NCBI GenBank assembly: GCA_905235815.1 | Contig: CAJOMT010000007.1 | Span: 1 to 23,115 of the forward strand | Reading direction: 5' to 3' | Source: an uncultured Clostridia bacterium | GTDB taxonomy: Bacteria; Bacillota; Clostridia; Christensenellales; Borkfalkiaceae | Length of the DNA stretch: 23,115 nucleotides | In this document: positions 1 to 7,971 of the stretch, piece by piece | Position numbering within the stretch: the stretch's first letter is position 1 | How the letters are laid out: the number at the start of each line of letters is the position of its first letter | Translations under genes and position numbers: made by a program | The notes under the pieces: model-generated | The model's database searches: none | Seen by the model: only the letters and a program-made list of their open reading frames with translations | What the model was told of the DNA's origin: nothing

Positions 1-945
1 GGTGCAGATACTTATGAGGGTTATGGTTTGACGAATGCTGATAAGACTGGTGTAACGGGCACTCTTAAACTTCACTGCTCTGTTTGTCTTGAGGAGTTTG
101 AAGACGTTCAATACACTGTAATAAAAGAAAGAATAGCTCCAACTTGTCAAGATAAAGGCTCCTATACCGTTAAATATCAATACGTGTTTGATGGAACGCA
201 TACTAAGGAATTGCATTCAGAAGAAATTTCTGCAGACACTGCTAACCATAAGTTTGGTGATAATTCGTTTGATGAAAACGAAGTATATACCTTGGCTCAA
301 ATAAAGGAGATATTCGGTACTAACTATGATTTGGCTGGTAACAAAGTAACTTGTACCAGCGCGGAAACCGGTAAAGTAATAGTTAAGTGTGACGTTTGTT
401 GCACACCTGAAAAAGGTCTCTTAGTTCTTAATGTTACGGGCGATCATACATATGGTGAACCTGTTGAAAAAGTGTTTACCCTTCTTGATGATAACGAAGA
501 ACCTTTTGGTGAACTGACAGAAGATAACTATGAATATGCTCATGTTAATGGTCAACTTAAGTTTATTTGTTCAGTTTGTCCTGATACTCAAGATGGACAT
601 GAATGTAAATTTACATATAATGGTCTTGAAGTGAAATGTGATCCTGCAACTAAGCAGAAAGCAGGTAAGTTATATGTAGAGTATACTTATAAACTTAACG
701 GCGTTGAATACACAGATGAGTATGTATTGAAAAATCTTGATAAACTTTCCGGACATATCTATACTGATGTAGACGGCGTAGAGCGTGAATTTAAGGACAA
801 TAAGACCTACTTCCTTGGTGCTATTAAAGATTGGTTCAAGGATGGCGACCTGATCTTGTTCGATAACGATAAAGAACATGCTGCATTCGTTTGCGAAGAG
901 GAAGATTGCGGTTTAGTTCTTATTAATATCATTGATTGGAACTAA
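1..945 (+). CDS. Cys-rich tandem-repeat protein, 5' end outside window
   Basis: The reading frame is open from base 1, so the N-terminus, including any signal peptide, lies outside the window. The visible 314 codons contain the same building blocks as the lipoprotein that follows. There is a CxxC half (CSVC, near codon 26), a half beginning EVYTL with FG about ten residues on, more Cys pairs (CDVC, CSVC), and a final short half that ends VCEEEDCGLVLI just before the stop. The next protein ends in the same way (YVCEDCGDLIIL), so the two are paralogues from a tandem duplication. Function is unknown. Paired CxxC motifs suggest metal (zinc) binding or disulfides, which is inference. An extracellular location is inferred from the lipoprotein paralogue. 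I do not recognise a named family. Confidence 0.8.
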   Translation, partial: GADTYEGYGLTNADKTGVTGTLKLHCSVCLEEFEDVQYTVIKERIAPTCQDKGSYTVKYQYVFDGTHTKELHSEEISADTANHKFGDNSFDENEVYTLAQIKEIFGTNYDLAGNKVTCTSAETGKVIVKCDVCCTPEKGLLVLNVTGDHTYGEPVEKVFTLLDDNEEPFGELTEDNYEYAHVNGQLKFICSVCPDTQDGHECKFTYNGLEVKCDPATKQKAGKLYVEYTYKLNGVEYTDEYVLKNLDKLSGHIYTDVDGVEREFKDNKTYFLGAIKDWFKDGDLILFDNDKEHAAFVCEEEDCGLVLINIIDWN

Positions 946-974
946 TAAGTCAAGTGATTTAATTATACTGACAT

Positions 975-1016
975 ACGACAAAAAGTCGCCTACTAATTAG
1001 GACGACTTTTTGTCGT
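975..1016. terminator. Palindromic terminator-like hairpin after the first repeat protein
   Basis: A perfect 14-bp inverted repeat has arms at 975-988 and 1003-1016. It lies 30 bases after the stop at 945. Each arm carries an internal A5 or T5 run, so the T-tract sits inside the stem instead of after it. It separates the two repeat-protein genes and suggests that the second is transcribed separately. Confidence 0.7.
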
Positions 1017-1094
1017 AAATAACAACTTATATTTTACGATAAAGTTGCGATTGCTCGCTTTATTATAAAGAGAAATGCAATCGAAGGAGCTTGT

Positions 1095-3173
1095 ATGAAA
1101 TTGAAAAATTTGTTAATTTCGATATTGTTTACGTTGCTGGTTGTTGCAAGTTTGCTTTCATTTTCGTCATGCGGTGACGTTGTCCGCGAAATTACTCCGC
1201 CACCGTCGTCTGAGAGCGTTCCGCCCGATGATGATGAGTGTACTAACTCCGTTCACAATATTCATGCTGCTGACGGCAGATTGGTGACTTTTAGCACTAA
1301 TAGAGTATATACATTTACCGATCTTGAATATTATTTCGGCGCAAGACTTTCCGGTTTAGAATTTTTTGACAATGAAGTTATAACTTGCGAAGACGCCGGA
1401 CATGCGAGGTTTAAATGCGAAAGTTGTGAAAAATGGGTTTTGATTGACGTTATTGATGAACACGAGTATATCTATGACAAAGACGCTACAGTCGTAAATG
1501 AGTTTGGCGCAGAAGTTATATTTAAATGTAGGGTTTGCGGTCATAGTGAAAATGCCACTGTGTCTTATTTTAAAGCTACGAAAGTTGACGCTGATTGTAG
1601 TAATGAAGGATATACTTCAATTTCATACGAATATAAGTTTATGGGTGACACGGAAAGTGTTAGTATCACAATACCTACCGGTGCTAAGGATTTAACTAAA
1701 CATAAATATAATAATAAGATTATTAGCACCGAAGTCGTATATCGTTTGTCTGAACTTCCGCGATATTTTGGCACAAGTTACGACGGTTTTCAAATTTCGG
1801 GTAATAGTTATGATTGTGTAAATCATGGCTCTGGTATGTTTACCTGTGATGATTGTAATTCTAAAATTGTTCTAAATATTTTAAAAGATCACGAGCTAAT
1901 TTTTGACAAAGATAATTCGCTAATTGATGAAAATAATTTTACAGTTGAATATAAATGCAAGAATTGCGATCATACTGTAAGTGCTGAAAATGTAAAGACG
2001 GAAGTGGAAGAAAGACTTGCTGACTGTGCTCATACCGGTGGAAGATATCTTGCATATTCTTATACCATTGATAACGTTATATATACAGGCGACAAACTTC
2101 TTGGCGACGAATATGATATTGTATCGACTAATCATAAGTATAAGTCAAATATAGTTGACGAAAATGCTGTATATACTTTAGACGAATTGAAACAAATTTT
2201 CGGCAATGATATGAAAGATTTTACGATACTTGGCAATTCATACAATTGTACTAAGTACGGCTACGGTGTCTTTACTTGCAATAGTTGTAATAAAAAAATT
2301 GTACTTAGTATAGTGGGAGATCACAGTTATGAATTAGACTCGGAATTGTCTGTTATAACGGAAGATGAACTTTCGCTTGTGGGTTTGTGTAAGTTTTGCC
2401 GAGAGGACGAAGTGCCGCTTGAAACTACTTTTAGTCAGGTTGTAATCGTGCCGTCTACTTGTAGCGAAAATGGTAAAAAAAACATCACTTTCGAGTATGT
2501 TATTAACGGAAAAAACGCAATCGGTGATAAGGATTTAGAAGGATATGAGCTTAATGCTCATATCCATACTTATAACGATGAATTGATTGATGACGAAGAA
2601 ATTCATACGATAGAGAGTTTAAAATTAATTTTCGGTGAAGATTTACAAGAACTTACAATTTTATCCGAGTTTCCGAGTTGCGATGAAGATTCGGCTGGAA
2701 GATCAGAATATGTTTGCGATAGTTGTGAAGAAACGATTACACTTTTAATAAGGACTAATCACGAATATGAGAGAGTTGACGCGGAATGTGTATACACAAA
2801 AGATTCTGTTAAACTCGTCTATAAATGTTCTGTATGCAACAAAGTTACCGTTTTTGAGGATATTATACCTGAATATTTCTTTGAAAAAGCAACAAGCACT
2901 TCAGAGGGAAAAGAGTATATAAAGTATTCTTTCATTTTAGACGATAAGAAAATTACCGATGAATACGTATTTGAAACATATCCAATCGACAAAAATTCTC
3001 ATATATATAATGGAGAGTGTATATATTCTTCAAAGGTATACACAATGGAACAACTTGCTGAAATTTTTGGCGATGACTACGAAGGCCTTGCTTTCTATGT
3101 GAACGACGGAAATTATGCTTCGTATGTTTGTGAGGATTGTGGGGATTTGATAATACTTGCAGTCGACAATTAA
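1095..3173 (+). CDS. Lipoprotein with 4.5 copies of a 144-residue CxxC repeat
   Basis: This 692-residue protein starts with a lipoprotein signal: MKLKN, a hydrophobic stretch at residues 6-21, then FSSC with Cys26 as the likely lipidated residue. A Pro/Ser/Asp-rich linker follows at 34-50. The rest is a tandem array. Its repeat starts (VYTF, VYRL, VYTL, IHTI, VYTM) fall at residues 71, 215, 359, 503 and 648, a period of 144 to 145. Each unit has an A half (VYxL, FG, then a Cys, then CxxC followed by a short hydrophobic strand and DHE/NHE) and a B half (KCxxC, then DC or TC, then YxY). The last unit is only an A half. The start has AAGGAG at good spacing. A small hairpin lies at 1039-1063 upstream, and I see no strong promoter. 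A surface role and zinc or disulfide binding are inference. The function is unknown. Confidence 0.88.
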   Translation: MKLKNLLISILFTLLVVASLLSFSSCGDVVREITPPPSSESVPPDDDECTNSVHNIHAADGRLVTFSTNRVYTFTDLEYYFGARLSGLEFFDNEVITCEDAGHARFKCESCEKWVLIDVIDEHEYIYDKDATVVNEFGAEVIFKCRVCGHSENATVSYFKATKVDADCSNEGYTSISYEYKFMGDTESVSITIPTGAKDLTKHKYNNKIISTEVVYRLSELPRYFGTSYDGFQISGNSYDCVNHGSGMFTCDDCNSKIVLNILKDHELIFDKDNSLIDENNFTVEYKCKNCDHTVSAENVKTEVEERLADCAHTGGRYLAYSYTIDNVIYTGDKLLGDEYDIVSTNHKYKSNIVDENAVYTLDELKQIFGNDMKDFTILGNSYNCTKYGYGVFTCNSCNKKIVLSIVGDHSYELDSELSVITEDELSLVGLCKFCREDEVPLETTFSQVVIVPSTCSENGKKNITFEYVINGKNAIGDKDLEGYELNAHIHTYNDELIDDEEIHTIESLKLIFGEDLQELTILSEFPSCDEDSAGRSEYVCDSCEETITLLIRTNHEYERVDAECVYTKDSVKLVYKCSVCNKVTVFEDIIPEYFFEKATSTSEGKEYIKYSFILDDKKITDEYVFETYPIDKNSHIYNGECIYSSKVYTMEQLAEIFGDDYEGLAFYVNDGNYASYVCEDCGDLIILAVDN

Positions 3174-3197
3174 AAATAAATGATAAAAAGATAACAT

Positions 3198-3235
3198 AAA
3201 AGGCGTTATACGCAAAATTGCGTATAACGCCTTTT
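3198..3235. terminator. Bidirectional terminator between the lipoprotein gene and rplI
   Basis: The stem arms at 3202-3215 and 3218-3231 are 14 bp and perfectly complementary with a two-base gap. They are flanked by A4 (3198-3201) on the left and T5 (3232-3236) on the right, so the element can stop transcription from both convergent genes. Confidence 0.9.
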
Positions 3236-3259
3236 TCAATTGTTAAAAATATATTGTGT

Positions 3260-3703
3260 TTATTCTGCTATGACCTTAACTTTTACGGTAGTCGTAACGT
3301 CCGGTAAAAATTTAATGTCAACGGGGTATATGCCGACGGTTTTAATGGGTTCTTTAAGCAGAATTTTCTTTTTATCGACCTCATAGCCGTCCTCAGCGAG
3401 TTTTTCGGCTATCTCCTTGCTCGTTATGCTCCCGAAAGTTTTGCCGTTCTCGCCGCATTTTACGGCGCATACGATCTCGTGGTTTTTCATCTTTAAAGCG
3501 GCGTCTTTCCAGAACTTGACTTCTTCCGCCTTATGGAATTCTTCGGCTTTTTTCTTGTTCGTAACGGCGTTTATTTCGGTAGAAGTAGCCTCTATCGCCA
3601 ATTTCTTTTTAAACAAGAAATTTCTTGCATAGCCGTCGCTTACTTCGACTATATCGCCCTTTTTACCCGAGCCTTTTACGTCTTGAATTAAAATAACTTT
3701 CAT
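3260..3703 (-). CDS. rplI: 50S ribosomal protein L9
   Basis: This is ribosomal protein L9, 147 residues, the usual length for the family. It binds 23S rRNA at the base of the L1 stalk with its N-terminal domain and reaches out with a long helix. The N-terminus MKVILIQDV and the signature GKKGDIVEVSDGYARNFL (about residues 13-30) are diagnostic. A charged helical connector (about 41-75) and the C-terminal domain (about 78-147, with TFGSIT) follow. The start is fixed by AAGGAGG seven bases upstream. It is alone between an XRE gene on the same strand and a convergent terminator. In many Firmicutes it sits with dnaB or gdpP, which are absent here. TATAAT boxes lie just upstream at 3720-3725 and 3758-3763, but no convincing -35 box accompanies them. 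Confidence 0.97.
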   Translation of the reverse strand: MKVILIQDVKGSGKKGDIVEVSDGYARNFLFKKKLAIEATSTEINAVTNKKKAEEFHKAEEVKFWKDAALKMKNHEIVCAVKCGENGKTFGSITSKEIAEKLAEDGYEVDKKKILLKEPIKTVGIYPVDIKFLPDVTTTVKVKVIAE

Positions 3704-3765
3704 ATTTATTCCTCCTTGTATTATAATAAAGTGTACCCGTTAAAACGCCTGTCCTTTATTATAAA

Positions 3766-4377
3766 CTAATGTTTTTTATTTGTCTTTAACTGCATGGCAA
3801 GCAGAATAATTACTTGTATCGGTATGCCTATAATAAAAATAAGCCATAAATTAAAATTCAAAAATTGAAGATATATGCTAAGCAGCAGCGACCAGCACAG
3901 CAGTGACGAAAATATCGCATTTATAATTTTGCTCCTTATATATCGCCTGTTGACATATAAAAGTACCATCGAACTTGCCGGAATTCCCCAAATAAACGCT
4001 TGCCATATCGGCGGCTTATCGCTCGGCGAAATAAACGAATAGACAAATACGAGCGTCGCAATAAGGTATACTACCGCAACCGACATAAATATTATCGTAA
4101 TGATATTTGCCTTGTTGGAGTCTGTATTATTTTTTTCTTCTGCGAGTTTTAATTGTTCTTCCGCGTCTTCGTGTACGAGATAATCGAGCGTTACGCCGTA
4201 CATATCGCAAAGCGAAGAAAGTATCGCAATGTCCGGCAGAGAATCCGCATGTTCCCATTTTGAAATAGACTTGTCCGAATAGTTAAGCGCTTTCGCCACG
4301 TCCGACTGCGTCAAGTGTTTGCTTTTTCTTAAAGCGGTCAAGTTGTTTGCAATTCTGATTTTAATATCGTCAGCCAT
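3766..4377 (-). CDS. XRE-family DNA-binding protein with four membrane segments
   Basis: This 203-residue protein has an N-terminal XRE/Cro helix-turn-helix at about residues 7-62 (LTQSDVAKAL, then SDKSISKWEHADSLPDI, the typical recognition helix region). A short charged linker (70-90) follows. Four hydrophobic stretches at roughly 91-116, 124-142, 150-171 and 175-196 predict a membrane anchor. Such membrane-tethered XRE proteins are common in Clostridia, and their signals are mostly unknown. The gene diverges from the glycosyltransferase gene at 4580 and could control it, which is inference. No Shine-Dalgarno sequence precedes the ATG. A -10 box ends six bases before it, so translation is probably leaderless. 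Confidence 0.88.
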   Translation of the reverse strand: MADDIKIRIANNLTALRKSKHLTQSDVAKALNYSDKSISKWEHADSLPDIAILSSLCDMYGVTLDYLVHEDAEEQLKLAEEKNNTDSNKANIITIIFMSVAVVYLIATLVFVYSFISPSDKPPIWQAFIWGIPASSMVLLYVNRRYIRSKIINAIFSSLLCWSLLLSIYLQFLNFNLWLIFIIGIPIQVIILLAMQLKTNKKH

Positions 4378-4383
4378 AACTTA

Positions 4384-4412
4384 ATTATATACTCTTTTTT
4401 TGCAAAAATCAA
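4384..4412 (-). promoter_or_regulatory. Sigma-A promoter of the XRE gene, leaderless arrangement
   Basis: On the minus strand TTGATT (4412-4407) and TATAAT (4389-4384) are separated by 17 bp. Only six bases (4383-4378) lie between the -10 box and the ATG at 4377, so the predicted first transcribed base is the A of the start codon. Confidence 0.75.
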
Positions 4413-4514
4413 CTTATTTAAGGACTTTTTATGGCAATTCTAATATTAGTAGAGATAATTTTTTAGCCTTCTACGAATTATAGACGCGCATATCTCGTAT
4501 TTAGATACCGTTAG

Positions 4515-4566
4515 AGTTACGTTTACTTTACAAAATATTACGTAAAATATATAATAGTTACGTTTA
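4515..4566 (+). promoter_or_regulatory. Promoter of the glycosyltransferase-acyltransferase pair with three TTACGT boxes
   Basis: TTTACA (4527-4532) and TATAAT (4550-4555) are 17 bp apart. An 11-base direct repeat, AGTTACGTTTA, occurs at 4515-4525 and again at 4556-4566, on either side of the promoter. A third core lies between the -35 and -10 boxes in the palindrome TTACGTAA (4538-4545). The three TTACGT cores start at 4517, 4538 and 4558, that is 21 and 20 bp apart, two helical turns each. This looks like an operator array. The protein that binds it is unknown, and the divergent XRE protein is a candidate. Confidence 0.65.
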
Positions 4567-4579
4567 AAAGGGATTGAAT

Positions 4580-5728
4580 ATGACGGTTACAATTATTTGC
4601 GACGTATTGGGCGAAAAGAACAACGGCACTACGCTTGCATTCACGAATTTAATATCGTACCTCAAAGAGAGAGGGCATAGGGTAAAAATAGTTTGTCCCG
4701 ACGAGGACAAAAAGGGTTTAGAAGATTATTATATAGTCCCGACCTTGAATCTCGGCGAAATCTTAAATAGCATAGTCGAAAACAACGGCGTTAAACTTGC
4801 CAAAGCGGACAAGGCTATTTTAAAAGAGGCTATCGAGGACGCCGACGTGGTTCATATCGGTGTTCCGCTGCATTTAGGGACTGTTGCGACGAAAATGGCG
4901 GTCGAGATGGATAAACCTATAACTGCGAGTTTTCACGCTCAGGCGGAAAACGTAACTGCGCATCTGTTCGGGTTTATGAACTCCGAATTTGCGAACGATA
5001 TCGTCTATAAAACTTTTTACGATAAGGTGTATAAATACGTAGACGCAGTTCATTATCCCACCGATTTTATACGTGGAGTTTTCGAGGATTCGGTAGGTAA
5101 AAAGACCAATGCTTACGTCATCTCGAACGGCGTCAACAAGGAATTTTTCGAGCCATCGGAGCATAAGAAGATAAGCGACAAATTCGTTATTTTGTGTACG
5201 GGCAGACTCTCCAAAGAAAAGGCGCAAGACGTGCTTATAAAGGCTGTAAACGGGAGCAAGTACAAGGATAACATAAAGATAATTTTTGCCGGCAACGGAC
5301 CTAAAAAGGACAAGCTGATGGCTTTGAAAGATAAACTCGGCGTAGACGCAGAATTTAATTTTTACGGCAGAAAAGAACTTTTGGATATAATCCATAGCGC
5401 CGATTTATACGTCCATACCGCTACGGTCGAAATAGAGGCTATCGCATGTTTGGAAGCAATCGTCGGAGGACTTGTTCCGGTTATATGCGATTCGCCGAAA
5501 AGCGCAACCAAGGCGTTTGCATTAGGCGAAAATAATCTTTTCCCTATGGGCGACGTCAAGGCGTTGACCGAAAAAATAGAATTTTGGATCGAACACGAAG
5601 ATTTAAAAGCGGAATACAGAGAGAAATATAAAGAAATGTCGGGGAAATTCCGTCAAGAGGACTGTATGGCGCAAATGGAGCAAATGCTCATAGATACAAT
5701 AAATTTACACAATGAAAACAAGAGTTAG
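4580..5728 (+). CDS. GT4-family glycosyltransferase, probably glycolipid-forming
   Basis: This 382-residue retaining glycosyltransferase has a GT-B fold. The N-terminal domain shows the GT4 pattern of a loop after the first strand (DVLGEKNNGTT, about 8-18), a FHAQAEN acceptor-side motif (118-124) and SNGVN (182-186). The C-terminal nucleotide-sugar domain begins at TGRLSKEK (207-214), continues with FAGNGP (236-241) and contains the EX7E motif, E284 and E292. The closest functional group by motif is diacylglycerol glycosyltransferases, and the overlapping acyltransferase gene supports a membrane glycolipid or lipoteichoic-acid anchor role (inference). The ATG at 4580 is chosen over the TTG at 4574 because AAAAGGGA is better spaced to it. 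Another polysaccharide or lipid acceptor cannot be excluded. Confidence 0.87.
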   Translation: MTVTIICDVLGEKNNGTTLAFTNLISYLKERGHRVKIVCPDEDKKGLEDYYIVPTLNLGEILNSIVENNGVKLAKADKAILKEAIEDADVVHIGVPLHLGTVATKMAVEMDKPITASFHAQAENVTAHLFGFMNSEFANDIVYKTFYDKVYKYVDAVHYPTDFIRGVFEDSVGKKTNAYVISNGVNKEFFEPSEHKKISDKFVILCTGRLSKEKAQDVLIKAVNGSKYKDNIKIIFAGNGPKKDKLMALKDKLGVDAEFNFYGRKELLDIIHSADLYVHTATVEIEAIACLEAIVGGLVPVICDSPKSATKAFALGENNLFPMGDVKALTEKIEFWIEHEDLKAEYREKYKEMSGKFRQEDCMAQMEQMLIDTINLHNENKS

Positions 5729-6542
5729 ATATTACAGCGACGAGTTGAACGACGATTTTGCCGGAGCGCAGCTTACTTCCGATAAACTCGAAAACTACAA
5801 ATACAACCACGGTAAAATATGGCGCTTGATAGGCGGTTTTTTGTACAGATTTATAGCGATACCGATATGTAGTCTGTATGACTATATAATTTATCGCGAA
5901 AGAATAAAAAACCGTAAAGTAATGCGCAAATATAAAAAAGAGGGGTTTTTCGTTTACGGCAACCATACGATGTCTGCGAGCGACGCATTTACTCCGAGTA
6001 TGGTAACGTTCCCCAAAAAGCCGTACATAATAGTCGGCACCGCCACTATGAAGTATAAGTTTCTGGGAGTTCTGGTAGATATGATGGGCGGCGTTCCGAT
6101 ACCCACAGATTTTAAGGGAATGAAAGATTTTACCGCACATATTTACGACCTTGCCAAGCGGAAAAAAGTAATTTACATTTATCCCGAGGCGCATATATGG
6201 CCGTATTATACGGGTATACGTTCGTTCAAAGACGTGTCCTTTGACTATCCGGTAAAAACCAATAAGCCGGTATTCGCAGTTACGAAAACCTTTCATAAAC
6301 GACGTATAGGGCGACTTCCGAGAGTTATCACCTATATTGACGGGCCGTTTTTTCCGGACGAAAGTCTGCCGAAAAACAAGCAGAGGGCAAAACTTCGCGA
6401 TGAAGTATATGCCGCTATGGTAGAGAGGAGTAAACTTTCCGATTATAACTATATCGAATACGTCAATCGGGAGTCTATAATTAACCGGGATCCGATCGGT
6501 GCATTTTGTGCCGAAGATGAAAAAATCGCCGTCAGCGAATAG
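5712..6542 (+). CDS. PlsC-like lysophospholipid acyltransferase, HX5D variant
   Basis: This 276-residue protein resembles 1-acyl-glycerol-3-phosphate acyltransferases. It has a hydrophobic stretch at about 37-60 and the catalytic region GNHTMSASDAF (83-93). Next come GGVPIPTD (126-133), at the position of the substrate-binding motif, and YPEAHIWPYYTGIR (157-170), at the position of the usual PEG motif. The catalytic His85 and Asp91 are five residues apart, whereas the textbook PlsC motif is HX4D. I recall the same spacing in other Firmicutes relatives. The start overlaps the glycosyltransferase gene by 17 bases, so the two are translationally coupled. An acylation step on a glycolipid or lysophosphatidate is the likely role. 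The exact substrate is unknown. Confidence 0.85.
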   Translation: MKTRVRYYSDELNDDFAGAQLTSDKLENYKYNHGKIWRLIGGFLYRFIAIPICSLYDYIIYRERIKNRKVMRKYKKEGFFVYGNHTMSASDAFTPSMVTFPKKPYIIVGTATMKYKFLGVLVDMMGGVPIPTDFKGMKDFTAHIYDLAKRKKVIYIYPEAHIWPYYTGIRSFKDVSFDYPVKTNKPVFAVTKTFHKRRIGRLPRVITYIDGPFFPDESLPKNKQRAKLRDEVYAAMVERSKLSDYNYIEYVNRESIINRDPIGAFCAEDEKIAVSE

Positions 6543-6555
6543 CGCAGACGGCGAT
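6525..6555 (-). terminator. Terminator of the antiporter gene, inside the acyltransferase 3' end
   Basis: Nine-base arms at 6525-6533 and 6547-6555 pair perfectly, with a further three-pair inner stem (6535-6537 with 6543-6545). On the minus strand the stem is followed by a run of six T, so it terminates the antiporter gene that stops at 6575. The + strand arm encodes the last residues of the acyltransferase, whose stop (6540-6542) lies in the loop region. Confidence 0.85.
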
Positions 6556-6574
6556 AAGTCTTTATATAAGTTGT

Positions 6575-7801
6575 TTAAACCGACTTTTCTTTAAAAAATG
6601 CCTTTAACAGAATGGGACAGAGAATTGAAGATGTTACGATCAACAAAATCGTTGCAATGAGCGGATCTATGCCGTTTTCGGGCGCTATCAAAGCAGAACC
6701 AGCCGCATAGACAGCAAGTGCGACTTCGCCCCTCGCTATCATTCCGCAACCGACGGTTGCGGATTCTTTTACGTTGAACCCGAACGGCTTCGCCGCAAGT
6801 CCGCACCCGAGTATTTTCCCCGTTATGCCGAGAACGATAAAGATTACTGAAAACAGAAGATACGATAGCCCGAAACCTTCGAAATCGGCGCTTATGCCTA
6901 TATAGGTAAAGAAAATGGGCGAAAAGAGCAGATAGCCGCTCATCTCTATTTTTTTATCCACGAAGTCGGTATCGCTAAGGCCGCTTAAAACTATGCCTGC
7001 CATATATGCGCCCGTTATTGCGGCGATGCCGAAGAATCTTTCGGCGCAAAATGCGAAGAAAAAGCACAATGCGAGGGCGAAAATACTCGTTCTTCGCTTG
7101 TGTGGGAATTTGTTTTCTTCCCATTTGAAATACAGCCTCGTGAGTATGCCCAAACCTATTGCGAACGCAAAGAATCCTGCGGTTTTGAGTAGTGTGATAC
7201 CGATTTGTCCTATTCCGCCGTGTTTTATCGAGGTAACGACGCTTAAAGCGATAATACCCAAAACGTCGTCTATTATCGCAGCGCTTATGATGGTTTGCCC
7301 GACTTTCGAATTTATTTTTCCGAGTTCTTTAAGCGTTTCGGCGGTTATGCCCACGCTCGTAGCGGAGAGTATCGTTCCGACGAAAATCGAATTTAAGAGT
7401 TTATCCTGAGTGTACTCTGAAAATCCTCCCATAAACGCAAGGCAGCCGAGCGTTCCGAACGCCATCGGAACGAGTACGCCGGCAAGCGCAATCAAAGACG
7501 CCGCCAGTCCGCTCTGTTTTAATTGAGAAAGATTTGTTTCAAGTCCGCTCGAAAACAAAATCATAACGACGCCTATCTGACTGAAAACGTGAAGTACGTT
7601 CATTTCCTCGTCGTTCGGTTTTATAAAAAATCTTAAAAAGAAGTTGTCGTCCGAATGAAATCTCGATAATAGGCCGAGTGCCACTCCGGCAATTACCATG
7701 CCGGCGACTTGCGGCAGCCCGATTTTTCTGGCGATAAGCCCGAAAGATTTTCCGAACAAGAGAATTATCGCCAAATAGTAAAAAATGTTTATAATGTCCA
7801 T
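6575..7801 (-). CDS. CPA2-type Na+(K+)/H+ antiporter
   Basis: This 408-residue integral membrane protein has about a dozen hydrophobic segments and the hallmarks of monovalent cation:proton antiporter 2 proteins (KefB/NapA group). These are RKIGLPQVAGMVIAGVALG (25-43), LFSSGLETN (82-90), the half-helix LSATSVGITAETLKELG (145-161) and the paired acidic residues DD at 178-179, which carry ions in electrogenic members. There is no C-terminal TrkA-N/RCK domain, so it is a short stand-alone exchanger. It would exchange protons for Na+ or K+ at the cytoplasmic membrane for pH and salt balance. The start is fixed by AAGGAAG three bases before the ATG. A perfect promoter lies upstream and a strong terminator downstream, so it is monocistronic. 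The ion cannot be read from sequence. Confidence 0.93.
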   Translation of the reverse strand: MDIINIFYYLAIILLFGKSFGLIARKIGLPQVAGMVIAGVALGLLSRFHSDDNFFLRFFIKPNDEEMNVLHVFSQIGVVMILFSSGLETNLSQLKQSGLAASLIALAGVLVPMAFGTLGCLAFMGGFSEYTQDKLLNSIFVGTILSATSVGITAETLKELGKINSKVGQTIISAAIIDDVLGIIALSVVTSIKHGGIGQIGITLLKTAGFFAFAIGLGILTRLYFKWEENKFPHKRRTSIFALALCFFFAFCAERFFGIAAITGAYMAGIVLSGLSDTDFVDKKIEMSGYLLFSPIFFTYIGISADFEGFGLSYLLFSVIFIVLGITGKILGCGLAAKPFGFNVKESATVGCGMIARGEVALAVYAAGSALIAPENGIDPLIATILLIVTSSILCPILLKAFFKEKSV

Positions 7802-7821
7802 AATCTTCCTTAGTGAGATAT

Positions 7822-7850
7822 ATTATACGCTTGACGAAAAATTATGTCAA
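7822..7850 (-). promoter_or_regulatory. Consensus sigma-A promoter of the antiporter gene
   Basis: On the minus strand TTGACA (7850-7845) and TATAAT (7827-7822) are exactly 17 bp apart, matching consensus at all twelve positions. The -35 region also forms a small dyad, TTGAC at 7831-7835 and GTCAA at 7846-7850, which could be an operator but may be chance. Confidence 0.85.
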
Positions 7851-7899
7851 ATAAAAATAAAATATTTTGAGTTTTTTTCGCAAATTCAGTACTAAACAG

Positions 7900-7928
7900 T
7901 TGAAAAATAAATGTAAATAGTTTATAAT
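7900..7928 (+). promoter_or_regulatory. Sigma-A promoter of the 224-residue unknown gene
   Basis: TTGAAA (7900-7905) and TATAAT (7923-7928) are 17 bp apart, 43 bases before the ATG at 7972. The intervening leader has AGAGGT as its ribosome binding site. Together with the minus-strand promoter at 7822-7850 it makes a compact divergent control region. Confidence 0.78.
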
Positions 7929-7971
7929 ATAACTAACATAGGTAATATGCCTTGAAACGAGAGGTAAAGTT

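Noticed and set aside
4874..5395. Minus-strand frame opposite the glycosyltransferase
   Set aside because: It is an antisense shadow. The + strand has clear GT4 motifs.
5688..6296. Minus-strand frame opposite the acyltransferase
   Set aside because: It is an antisense shadow with no recognisable domain.
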